NCBI GenBank assembly: GCA_029204225.1
Contig: CM055104.1
Span: 44,580,841-44,644,840 of the forward strand
Direction of reading: 5' to 3'
Length of the DNA stretch: 64,000 bases
Source of the DNA: Diphasiastrum complanatum
Taxonomy: Eukaryota; Streptophyta; Lycopodiopsida; Lycopodiales; Lycopodiaceae
Made by a program: the position numbers and the translations under genes. Under the pieces are notes generated by a model. The model worked only from the letters and a program-made list of their open reading frames with translations. It was not told the origin of the DNA and searched no databases. Of this stretch, positions 52,401 through 63,193 are shown one piece after another (the first letter of the stretch is position 1; each line of letters starts with the position of its first letter).

Positions 52401-55003
52401 CTTGAACACTCATGAGCATTCTAGCTCACTTCTTATAGTTGTTTTAGAGATTGCTATTGCACCACTGCTTATCAGCATTGTGCTTGATTCAGACTTTCAT
52501 TTTAGCCGCTCAGAGATAGCATAGAGTACGTGGCTTTGATTCTCAACTTATTGTGCTCATTTATTTCTGTTACGTTTTCACTGAATCAATACTATCCTTC
52601 ATTGCGTTCAGTTTTCGTCTCAGAATGTATGCATTTCTGTATTTCTTCATGACTAATTTGCAAACAATTCGCGACTAATTATCTGTCTGATAATTTTTTA
52701 TGCTTAATTGTTTGGCTATGTGATCACTGTAGTACTGGCGATTTCAAAGCTAGTTACTATAAGTTCAAACGTGATTTCAGTCAATATCGTCTTGTTTGAA
52801 ATTGATAGGTGTAGTCATGCATTGGAAAGATGAAGATAGTTTATTCCACCATGCACGAAAAGTTTTCTTTCTAGATACTCGAATTATTTCCAGTTGTTTC
52901 TTTTCAAGCTAGACCTATCTTCTGCACACCACTTTCCGACAACTGATAATTAGTGTTGATTATGATGCTCTAGTTTTGGCTTGTTTGCTTGATTCATTCA
53001 CGCTTCCGAAAAACATCTAATTGAATTTGTGCATGTCTATGGAATCGATTATATTGATCCTTGCGACTTCAGAGCTCAGATCAAGTAGAACCATTGTGGA
53101 TCATCGACAGTACTTTGAATTTGATAGACATAGATTCATGCATGAGGAATTGTTACATTCTACAACAGACTTTTCGACATGGTATCAAAGCGTCTCTATA
53201 CTATTTGATCACTTTTAATGATACTGACATCGATTCAAGCGTAATACTTAAGAAGTCGATCTAATAGAGCATATACTATCAGAACTTTCACATTCCAATA
53301 CAAGATAGACATCAATGTTGAATGGTTTTGCAATCACACAATCTACTATCTGCATACGTCCATCTCAAATTTTCTAATGAATTCCCAATCGCAGTATGGT
53401 CTTAGACAAACTCGATGGAACAAATTACCACCTACGGAAACAAATGGAAGCTCAGGGATGGTAGGACTTTTGCTTTAATCACTCTCAATATTTTCGACAC
53501 ACAGATTGGCCATAACAGACAGCCCAAACTTCGAAGGAAGCATGGGACATTTGGAACATGCTCTATGAGGTGAGAGATGTCACTTCCAAACTACATTTGA
53601 GAAAAAAATTATTTTCACTCAGAATGTCAGAAAGTGATTATATTCATAATCACATAAATCCATTGTTAGAGCAGATGGTAGCAAGAGGTTCAATGATCGA
53701 GGATTCAGACGATGTTATGATCTTACTGTGTAGCTTGCCATCTTCTTATGAAAACTAGATGATGATGATTTTCTCTCTCAAAAATAACTTTGTCGAAAGT
53801 CATAACTGTGATGCTACAAGAAGAGATCGAAGGAATTATGCAACCTCGTCTTGCAGAAAAAGCCCTTCCATACTCTATACACCAAGAAAGGCTCAAAGAA
53901 GCAACAGTCGAAGATGAAGGTAGTCAGACAATTCTACATCAATCAAAAGCAGTCACAAAAATTGAATTTTGAACTAACATCAGCAACTTGTTCAAAACTA
54001 GAAAAGGTTGTTCTGCAAATACTGCAAAAGGATGAACCACGAGATCCAGGACTGTCGAATACTCAAGTTCAACAATAACAAGAGGAAATAGTTGGATCAT
54101 TAGAAGCCATGGCGCTATCGACTTAAAATAGAATGTTGAAGATGATGATGAGCAAAATGCCTTCATGGTGAACCATCACCATGTCGAACAACTTGAGGAG
54201 TGGTTCCTCAATTCTGCCTCAACACAACACATGACAAGCCATCAAGAATGGTTTATCGGACTATTCAGCCTATACCAAAAAGTTCGTCACCTTAGAGACA
54301 ACAACTCACATGTGATCGAAGGTGAAGGTACTATTAGACTGAATTTTCGGCATGGGCAGTTGAAGCTCATGTAAAAATTTTGTATGTTCTGAATCTGACA
54401 ACAAATTTACTATCGGTTGATAAAATTATTGATTTAGGACATAAGGTAGAGTTCGAGTCTGATTTGTGCAAGATTATTGATAAATATAAGAGAGTTCTTG
54501 CACTTGGAAAGAGATAAGGATATTTCTATAGGCTTACTCATTGTTACTCTATAGAATACTCTATAGGATCATGCTTTAAGCGGTTCAATTTTGATGAATA
54601 AAAAGTTAATTTGGCATTATAGGCTTGGGCGGCTCAATAACGTATCTATTGTAAATATGTCTAAGCATTCTTTAGTTCTTGATTTTGATTATCGAACTAT
54701 CAACCGAACCGGGCCAATATGTCAGAGTTGCATTATAGAAAAGCAGTCTAGAAGGCTTTTAAATCGAATCATCTAAAGATTTGTTAGACATAGTTCACTC
54801 AGAAATTATGTGGCCCAAGCAGACACCATCACTTCTTGGTGCAAGATTCTTAATTACATTCATTGGTGATTGATCAAGAAGAATTGTTGTGTATTGTATG
54901 AAGCCTTCCATTTTTGCAAAATATTCAAAGAGCATATTGAGATGCAGATAAGCAAAAGAATCAAAGCTATCAAAATCGACAATGATGGTAAATACATATC
55001 AAA
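52401..55003 (+). mobile_element. Truncated plus-strand Copia
   Basis: 5' LTR part 52401-53179 (start cut off by the minus-strand Copia), primer-binding site TGGTATCAAAGC at 53180-53191, then decayed gag, knuckle, protease and integrase until about 55003. There homology stops and an unrelated zinc-knuckle sequence starts. No RT or 3' LTR. Confidence 0.85.
53390..55003 (+). pseudogene. Copia gag-protease-integrase relic
   Basis: Gag: EAWDIWNMLYEVRDVTSKLH and LHLRKKLFSLRMSESDY (about 53530-53757), then a knuckle CKYCKRMNHEIQDC (about 54018). Protease WFLNSASTQHMTSH (54195 region; the catalytic Asp is Asn). Pre-integrase IWHYRLGRLNNVSIVNM and CQSC (54591-54776). Integrase core DIVHSE, TFIGD-stop-SRR and IDNDGKYIS (54787-55003), with the first two catalytic positions visible and the Glu lost to truncation. 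Many stops. Confidence 0.8.
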
Positions 55004-55125
55004 TGTGGGGAAGGGCACATAAATGTTGAATGTCCTCACATGGCATGTATACACCTTTCTGCCAAAAATGTGGGTATGGGCACTATTACCATAATTGTCC
55101 ATTAAGACCTGGAGTGAGCACACCC
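55004..55125 (+). pseudogene. Gag zinc-knuckle fragment
   Basis: Two CCHC-type knuckles in different frames: CGEGHINVEC (55004, its first Cys lost) and CQKCGYGHYYHNC (about 55074). A fragment of a gag protein fused by rearrangement to the Copia integrase relic. Confidence 0.6.
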
Positions 55126-55138
55126 TTAAACTTAATTG

Positions 55139-56575
55139 TCATTCAATCAACGGCCGCTCACGAGAGGCAGTCACAGAACTCCAATACTCCCCACATTCGG
55201 TTATTGTTAATTCAAAATTAAATGCCAAAACATCTACATCCTGTAGATTCAAATCGTCGACTCTTGGTTGATTTTTTGGCAACCTCTTTCTCTTGCCCTT
55301 TGGATCCACTTGCAACATTTCGAGTTCGTACCTTCCCAAAAAAGCATTCGTTGACGTGGTGCGCAACCAATGGACACGTAGTACTTTTGTTTGATTGCTA
55401 TTTTGAATAAAACCAAGTACTTTGGCAATCCAAAATGGATGTCCTTCATTGTTTTCTGAAGCTAGAAGTACAACAAGGCTTCCAATTTGGATTTCATTCA
55501 AATCACTCTGCCATTTTATTTTTGCAGCTTTTACACTTTGCCTATTCTTCCTTGAGCCCACATAAATTTCACGTTTCTCACTTTGCACAAGCTGCAAGAA
55601 ATCATTATTTTGAGGAAGATTTGAAGGTTCGACAGTTGTAGTTGATGTTTCTAATTTATGAGGCCAATGAAATTTTTCAGTTGTTAATGTATGTTCAAGA
55701 TTGAGCAAACTGATTTTTTGTTCCTCAAAAAAGTCCATTCACCAATGCTGATCAAACTCATCAAAAAAAATGATAAGCTGCTTGAATACTTGATTCCAAA
55801 AAATTTAATGAGGCAAATGGATCAATCTCTTTGAGTTGATGGAATGCTAAGCAAAAATTGAACTCCTTCAAGAGGTAGCCACGAAACTAAATTTGAAAAT
55901 CGTTTGCTCCATAATAATATAATGTCTGATTCATTACATTTGATTTTAAACTGGTGCTGAAAGCTAATATCATTAATATTAGCTACGCATTGTTCTGTTT
56001 CCTTGGATGCCTTAACATAATCACGAAAATCATATGTGTGTCTGATTAATGACACGTTTGGCTTTGGCACATACAATTTCTCAACAATGCTTTGAAGCAC
56101 TGGTAATGAAAATGTTTTCTTGCGTCTCAACCTCTTAGAAAAGCAACTAAACATTCAAATAGGGAACATTTTTGGTTTTGGCAAACTCTTTGTACATCAA
56201 AAGTATTTTTGATTTTGTAAAATTATCCGGCAAGTGAAAATATAAGGAATTAGGCAATTTGTCTCCGTGCACATGTATGAAATGCTTTAGCCAAGCAGTT
56301 GCATTTAAAGCATCTAGAAAAATTGTTCGACCCTATAAGGATCCCCGTAATGTTGGGTCTTTCTGAAGTCGTGCATGCATTCGTTGAAGCCGTGAGTTTC
56401 CGATTGTGTGAACTACTTTGTAAGCTTTGCAACAAATCTCCAGTGGAAGAAGCCAACTTATTGGCTTGGGACCATAATATTGATCAGGAGTACCGGATGA
56501 AGATGACCGTGATACAAAGAATCCGATTTTTTCACAAAGAATACGTGAGTCTCCAAAGCAGGAGATGTGAAGCAA
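55139..56575 (-). pseudogene. DNA-transposase-like relic with SH3/PWWP-like tail
   Basis: Minus-strand reading order: CCKAYKVVHTIGNSRLQRMH (56575-56333 ORF), WLKHFIHVHGDKLPNSLYFH and LLMYKEF (about 56300-56165), SCFSKRLRRKKTFSLPVLQ (56154-55822 ORF), then a 199-codon ORF (55738-55139). The latter contains IQIGSLVVLLASENNEGHPF, WIAKVLGFI and VHWLRTTS, an SH3/PWWP- or BAH-like module. The first two segments resemble a widespread uncharacterised transposon protein family (C..aF..vhgIg..Rl...; L..f....Gd.lP.s...hLP). Family assignment is from pattern memory. The catalytic centre was not identified, and frames are broken at least three times. Confidence 0.45.
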
Positions 56576-56809
56576 CTAGAGCTGAAAGCACTCTGTGCTC
56601 AAGAGACAAGCCTGTCTTTTGATTAAAAAAATCCTACGCAGAGCCTTACAAAATATGATAGTTTTTTTCAGCTTGCTTTTCGTAGTGGCTAGGTAATTTT
56701 TTTTGCTATGCTGTCATGGAATGTTCTGGTCATAATATATGTTGTAATCCTTTTAAATTGTTTTTATCAGACTCTAATTTTGAGCTCAATTTTAATACTC
56801 CCTAAATTT

Positions 56810-57250
56810 TTTTTTTTTTTATATTCTAGTTGTGGGCCCTTGTTGATAAATTTTTTGATAAATGGGAAACTTTTCAAATAAAAGGCCAACCTGCTCAAGG
56901 TGCCTCAAACTTAAAGAAAAAAGCTGTCAGCACTCAAACTCTGAAGCCAATCCCTACAAAAATGGAAAAATGCAAGGGATTAGCTCTTCAGAGCTAATAA
57001 TAATTGTTCTTTCTAGAGTTGCCGATGGTCAACTTTCTCTGACGGAAATGGGAAAAGAATTTCAAAGGTGATAGTCATAATCTAAATATTTATTTTCATG
57101 TTGCCTTTTGTAATAAAGTGATTTTCATGATTTTGTTGGATTTTTAGCAATTGTACTTTTTAAATGCAGGCATAAATTGTTTATGACAGTTCAAGAAGCC
57201 CTTGTGACAGGGCTAAATTTTCCTTCATGCTATATAATTTAGGAGTAATG
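56810..57250 (+). pseudogene. Unassigned exon-like segments
   Basis: After TTCTAG (56830) an open stretch reads LWALVDKFFDKWETFQIKGQ and continues to a stop at about 56997; a second frame reads SRVADGQLSLTEMGKEFQ before GTGATAG, then HKLFMTVQEALVTGLNFPSC after a possible acceptor at 57169. Looks like coding relics with introns, perhaps part of the CACTA element that follows or a captured host fragment. No family recognised. Confidence 0.25.
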
Positions 57251-57259
57251 GATGAGTGG

Positions 57260-58423
57260 TTGGAATTATATGAACAAGAAAAAAAAATGTATTGACTAGA
57301 AATCGACACCAACGCAATAGGTGTAGAGGTCAAGCTGCACCTTCACATGACCTTGAGCCATTGCCCAACCAATGCACCATAGACTAGATGGTTGATACAC
57401 TCCAACAAGCAAGATCAAATGGACAATTCATATCTGACACAAAGTGGGAATTTGCAAGAGGATGTGATTGGAAGGTTTGTCTATAACTCTATTTTTTTTA
57501 AGTGAACAATTTTAATTTGTACGATGGTTGATTATTGTTTTAATGACAGTATCGAAAGTATAGCGCAATGTGGGCATATGGTCGTCATTATCTCATTGAA
57601 TCAATTGATTTGAAATGACGAACTTATGATTACGGTGTGATGGCATCCTTCCATCAAGAAAGTCGGAGTAGTGCTTGATCAAAGTCCAATTTCTGGAGAG
57701 CTTGAGTATGTAGGAACCATACAAGCCATATATGAGGTGTGTTTTAGTCAAATGGGTAAATATTTGTTGTTTGACGTGAAATGGTTCAAAATCAATTATA
57801 GAGTATCAAATGCAACTATAAAAAAAGATTGTAGTGGATTTTTTGCTATCAATTCAACCAAGACATTAAGCATGGACTTTTCAGACACATTGGTGTTGCC
57901 TCGTCATTGTGAACAGGTATGCATGAATTTCACATTTTTTCTTTTCTCAATTGTGACCAATATTATATTAATCATCTACACTACTTTTTCATTACATCTA
58001 TTTATTGTGAGTTAAAATATGATCATAACAAATATCTAATCCTAACATTGCTAAATGTGCAGGTATTTTTTCAAGCAGATTGACTAAACAAAAATTGGTG
58101 GTATGTTGTTCAAATCAAACCATGCTCAAGACATGTATTCGAAAATGCATATGTTGAGAATGAAATGGAAGATCTAAATTTGGCAACACAAGTATATCTG
58201 ATGAAGATGTACATATATCTTCAAGTTTTATAGATCTGAAAACCCGAGAACTGAATCTCATGATTCTGACGACTCAGATAATAAAGAGGACAACAATGAT
58301 TCTTTGCGTGAGTATAATATTGAGAGAAGTTTTAATTTCGATAGTGATGATGAAAATCATCTTAGCGAAGATGAGTTGCAAGATGGCTTGGCTGATGAAT
58401 TTGAATCTTGCGATGATGAATAA
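57260..58423 (+). pseudogene. CACTA (En/Spm) transposase C-terminal relic, DUF4216-like
   Basis: Segments separated by GT-AG introns: a stretch ending FISDTKWEFARGCDWK (to 57474), YRKYSAMWAYGRHYLIE (57551 on), then ELEYVGTIQAIYEVCFSQMG and KYLLFDVKWFKINYRVSN (57671-57916). After an intron to 58063 comes VFFQAD-stop-LNKNWWYVVQIKP, and an acidic tail SDDDENHLSEDELQDGLADE ends at 58423. The pattern EYVG.iq.I.E..., llFdvkWF, qvFf..., WyVV matches DUF4216, the domain after the TNP2-type transposase in plant CACTA elements. At least two in-frame stops. The transposase core and the CACTA terminal repeats are not visible. Confidence 0.6.
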
Positions 58424-58429
58424 AGATTA

Positions 58430-59150
58430 TACATGTCACAAATAATTTTGTCATAAAATGATACATTGTAGTCAATATATAAATTTGTTTTCAAATTAAA
58501 ATTATTACATTTTTCTACAATGTTGCATTTCTAAAGTTTCATTTCAAACACATCTCGCAATCACTTAGAATTGAAAAAACTTATCAATATTATTAGATAT
58601 GTGAACTAATTAAGAGAACAATTATAAAATGTAAAACGTTGATTATTTATATATTATGATTAAAAAGCATCTTCTTTGAGATAATAATACACTTTGCCAC
58701 AATGTTCGATTATTTATTCATCTTTGCAAACATTCAAACGTGTATAACATTGCAATTTTTTTATCAACAGATTAGCTTAACAAGCTACCTCATGGCTCTC
58801 AATTGCAAGGTACCTAGCATCCTTTCAAGTGCAAATTTAACTCACACTTATATTTTTATCCATTAATACCATATTGAGATTAATGTCAAATTTTGATTAT
58901 GAAATTTTCTCAATATAGAAACACATCATAATGTCCATAAATGTATAAGATAGCATGTTATATTCAACCAACAATAATTTTAATTTGTCAGAGCATAATA
59001 ATTTGACATAATGATCATTTGTTTTTTAGTTCACATTTTATTATAAGTATGCACTTATTCAAAACCTCAAAAAAAATCTTATTTGCTTTTAAATTAATCA
59101 TGAAGTTGTTGTTTATCAGCATAATTATTCATAATATATATTTTTTAAAA
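58430..59150. other. AT-rich spacer
   Basis: Very AT-rich, no ORF above 70 codons that looks coding, no repeat recognised. Confidence 0.6.
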
Positions 59151-59159
59151 TTTAACAAA

Positions 59160-59595
59160 CTAATTTTGCCACGCATGCCATGCGTGGCAAATTTTTCAAA
59201 GCAAAACCTCTTAAGTATTGTGTTTTGATATTGCCACGTGTGGCAAATTTTGCCACGCGTGGCAATAAAAAAAGCCACTCCTTGAAATTTTCTCTGGAGT
59301 ACATGTAACACAACAAGTGATTAAATAACTGTACGTGGCACTTCCACGTGTGGCTGTGCACGCTGACACATTTTGGCGCTCATATTTTGAATTTTGAGTT
59401 TAAAAAAATTTGCGTGGCACTGCCACACGAAATTAAAAATTTGTTGCCAAACCCCACCTCCAGCCTGGATTTCACCGACAGGGTCCCCGAAAAAGTTTTG
59501 CGTGGATGTGCCACGCGTGGCAGTGCCATGCAAAGAAAAATGTCAAAATTTCGGCTAAGTATCGGGTTCGCATGGCAGCGTCGCATGGCAAAACG
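59160..59595. repeat. Cluster of GCCACGCGTGGC / CACGTG palindromes
   Basis: About 12 matches or near-matches to GCCACG(C/T)GTGGC in 435 bp, for example at about 59168-59188, 59233-59264, 59334-59354, 59412-59429, 59499-59532 and 59571-59588. Several overlap the ACGT-core G-box/ABRE type. Spacing is irregular. No gene starts nearby. Confidence 0.75.
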
Positions 59596-59614
59596 CACAT
59601 ATGTGTAAGTTGTG

Positions 59615-59949
59615 CTTCAAATTAACACAAACTAAATCTGATGGTTATAAGAAAGCACAAGGGGAATCATGTGAGTTCCACTTTGACCAAACTTAGATTC
59701 TTTATTGCAGCTTGAGTTTGTGACTCTGGGCCTCTAATGTCATTTAAGAGTTTTAAACCCCTAGTCACTTATTCCTAGGAATCACAACTTGTTAATTGTG
59801 CTCATTGGGTTGGGCTTATAACGTGCAGGATGCCAGTGCCCTCGCACTTATTACTCTAACTGTACAGTGTACTATGGCGAGGCCCACTTGGTAAGCTTAG
59901 CCTACAGTACTTTTAGTGGCAAGACCCACTAAGTGCCCAAACACCTACA
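59615..59949 (-). repeat. LTR-like dispersed repeat (partner of 18462-18798)
   Basis: Shares AGAGTTTTAAACCCCTAGTC-type text, TTATTCCTAGGAATCACAAC and GGCCCAC... with 18.46-18.80 kb in the same orientation. Truncated where the palindrome cluster begins. Confidence 0.8.
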
Positions 59950-60766
59950 TGTTAGGGCACACAAAAAATACTAGCTCAGCCTCCTCAAAAATCTCCTCTT
60001 AGCTAGACTTTCCCAAGGTGGAACCACTCCTAAGCCCTTGTAGTAAAGAAAAAACCAATTGAATCAGTGCTACATGTGAAAAGTACAGTACTAAGGACCA
60101 TAAATGGTCTTTGAATGATCCACAAGGTGATTGTATGCTTATTATACAATCTATCAGAAACTAGTCATCAGAAAACAAGATCTAGTTAGCAGCTTGATAG
60201 GAAACAAGTAGAGACAATCAAAGCCATTGATCAATAGTATAAATCCAACTCCACACGTGTGGAAATAAGGCTTTAGTCGGCCTGTAGACAGTGTTTACAA
60301 AGTGTCAAAAGCTGGTTTCATTGGAAATCAAGAGTAATCACCATACAATGAGAGGAAACTCGAGTTTCCTCCTTAAAGCTCCCAAAAGTTTCTATCTTGT
60401 CACTATGGAGACAATGGGAGTACATAGTAAAACCACACTTCCTTTGCAAATTTAGGTGAAAATCCAGCATGTAAATAAGGAAGTAGACTCCACTTTCTTG
60501 CCCTAATGTGAAAACCCTAGCCTAGATCCAAGAGGCATGCTTGGTAGGTGCATGGTAGGTACAAATCTCATCATAAATCATGGTCTAGATCCTACAAGTA
60601 GAATCACTACCAAATAGACACAACCTCTCCTCTTGACTCGTGGTAACCTACTTTAGGTGTGTATGTACCAAGTGGCACTTTGACCATTCAAGTACCAACA
60701 AACAATATTGACAAAATGTATAATATTCTACATGGCTAGATTTGCCATTGTAGGCAATTTTTCACA
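59950..60766 (-). repeat. Possible 3' LTR of minus-strand Copia
   Basis: On the minus strand a purine tract GAGGAGGAG is followed at 60766 by TGTGAAAAATTGCC, a credible 3' LTR start directly after the RNase H frame. The other end is placed at TGTTAGGG (59950, CCTAACA on the minus strand) only by the TG...CA rule. Its partner LTR is outside the window. Confidence 0.5.
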
Positions 60767-60829
60767 CTCCTCCTCAAATCTAGCCTTGGAGATCACAATG
60801 CTTTTATCAATAACTTCAATTTTGATCTG

Positions 60830-63193
60830 AGCTTGACAAATTAATCTTTAGATAAAGGTTTAGTAAACAAATCAGCCAAGCAACTTGATGATGGCACGCG
60901 TTGGAGCTCGGATCTCTTTAGCTTGCACTTTTTCCTCACGAAATGATGAGCAATTTCGATGTGTTTGCTCCTTACATGGAATGTAGGATTAGTTTGCAAG
61001 TGATTGGGCTGATTGGTTGTCACATAGATGATAGGGATCTCCTCATCCATGACATGAAGCGTCCACCAATAGCCTTTTGAGCCACAAGACCTCCTTGCAT
61101 GTTGATGTCAAGGCCTTGTATTTCGGATTTTGTGGAAGAAAGGGAGATGGTAACTTGCTTTTTGGAAACGCAAGATACTCCATCACATAGAAAGGTGGCA
61201 GAAGGCACTTGTTGATCTTCTATTCACTTTTTTTGCAAAATTCGAGTCACTGTAGGCTCTTAAGCCAGAGATTAGTTCCTCTATACAAAATACCAAAATC
61301 TTAGTGAATGAAATGTCTCTAAGGACTCTTTTGGCCATGTTCCAATGTGAAACTAGAGGACTTTGCATGAATTGGCTTAACTTCCAACACTAAACTAAGT
61401 CAAGTCTAGTTATAGTTAAAATAGATCAAGGATCCAATAAGGCCTTCTAGATATTGTGATGTCCCAAAGGATGCTTCATCACAACCAATAGATGCTTTTA
61501 CATGTTGCTCCATGGTTCTCAATGCCTTTACAATTCTTTACATTCAAAAGATATCTAGGATGGATGTAGCATATTTAGATTGACAAATGAAGCTAAAACC
61601 ACATCCTCTAATAACCTCTATTCTAAGAAATGAAGCTCAATAGGCCAATATCTACCACTTTAAACATCTTTTGCTAAAGCAATTTTACATCTCTATTCCA
61701 TCTAGATCATTACCACTCAAGATAATGTCATCTACATACAAAAACAAGAATAATGATCATGCCATCATGAAACTTATATACAATGATTGGATCATAGGCA
61801 CTCATTACAAAATTGATGGAAATGAGAAAAGAGTTTAGCCCTAGAGTCCATGCTCTAGGGTGTTTGCTTGAGCCATAAAGGCTCTTTTTCAAAAAACACA
61901 CCTTTCCTTCATGCTTTGCCTTGATGAAGCCTCAGGTTGCCTCATGTAGATCTCTTCCTCCAAATAACCATGAGGAATGCATTTGTGAAGTCAAGTTGGA
62001 GATAGCTTCCAATTGAAGGTTGTAGCAAGACTAATGGATCAACCCTGATAGTAACAAGCTTAGCCACAAGAGCAAAAGGTCTCATCATAATCAATGCCTT
62101 TGGTTTGTAAAAAACCTTTGGCAACAAGCCTAGCTTTATGCTTGCTTATTGATCCATCTTGATTATACTTCAATCTAAAGATACTTGCAATCAAGAGGTT
62201 TCTTCCCTTGAGGAAGATCCACAAGATCCCAAATATGATTCAATAAGCATCATACTCTACTTACATAGCATCCATCCAACTTTTAGACTTACAAGCATCT
62301 TCATAGCATGTTGGCTCATCTAACATTGAAGTAAGAAAGGTGTAAGATGTGAAAGATGATGAGCCTTCCCTTTGATCACCTTGACCATCATAGGTGAGCC
62401 TCAATGGCTCGGATCTTGCCCTTGTAGATCTCTTGGAGTTCTTGGAGTTCTTGGAGTTTTTGGAGTTCTTGCATCTTGAGGTGGATCCTCAAGTTCTTCT
62501 TCACTTGGAAGCTCCTCCTCCATCCTAGCATGATCCTTGGCATCAAGATGATTAGTAGCATTATCATCCAAATCACATGTCCTTCATAAAATAACATCCT
62601 ACTCACTATCATCTTGCTAGTGATGGGATTGAAGACTCTATAACCTTTGCTATTCTCACCATATCACAAAGATGCCTTTGATGGATGTTGCATCATCCTT
62701 CCTTCTCTTATCCAAGGATTGGTGTACATAGCAAGTGGATCCAAAAACTTTGAGATCCTTGAGATTGGGCTTCTCTCCAAATAGAGCTTCAAATGGTGTG
62801 ATTCCTCCAATGGCTTGGTTGGCAATCTATTGAACAAATATAGCACAAGTTATTGCTTCACCCCAAAATGGTTTGGATAGAGAAGCATCTAGCCTTAAGG
62901 CCTTAGCACACTCACAAAGAGATCTATTTCTTCTCACTCACTCCATTTTGTTGAGGGGTGTATGGACATGACAACTCCCTCTCTATGCCATTAGAACTAC
63001 AAAAGTCAATCAACTTATTGGAGATATATTCACCTCCATTATCACTCCTTAATACCTTAATCTTGGTACTAAGTTGATTTTCTACCAAAGTCTTGAACTT
63101 TACAAGAGAATCAAACACCATTGATTTGCTAGAAGAGGTACATCCAACAGAATCTAGAATAGTCATCAATGAAGAATACATAGTACTTGGCAC
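60830..63193 (-). pseudogene. Decayed minus-strand Copia integrase-RT-RNase H
   Basis: Right to left on the minus strand: integrase core YYVFFIDDYSRFCWMYLF, then after a frameshift SMVFDSLVKFKTLVENQLST, RSDNGGEYISNK and TPQQNGVSEKK (63190-62924). Then NRLPTKPLEES and the C-terminal part (62846-62664). RT: YLQLDFTNAFLMVI (about 61980) and the catalytic YVDD (61728-61739) with the LSGND context. RNase H: AYSDSNFAKKVNRRSTSAFC (61368-61183), LSSTKSEIQGLD (61130) and RSKHIEIAHHFVRKK to LADLFTKPL (60990-60841). Many stops. Its integrase is cut at 63193 by an LTR element of the copy-1 family. Confidence 0.85.

Noticed and set aside
55004-55125. Zinc-knuckle segment as part of the 52.4-kb Copia
   Set aside because: That Copia already has its own knuckle at about 54018, and this one follows the integrase, so it is a separate fragment.
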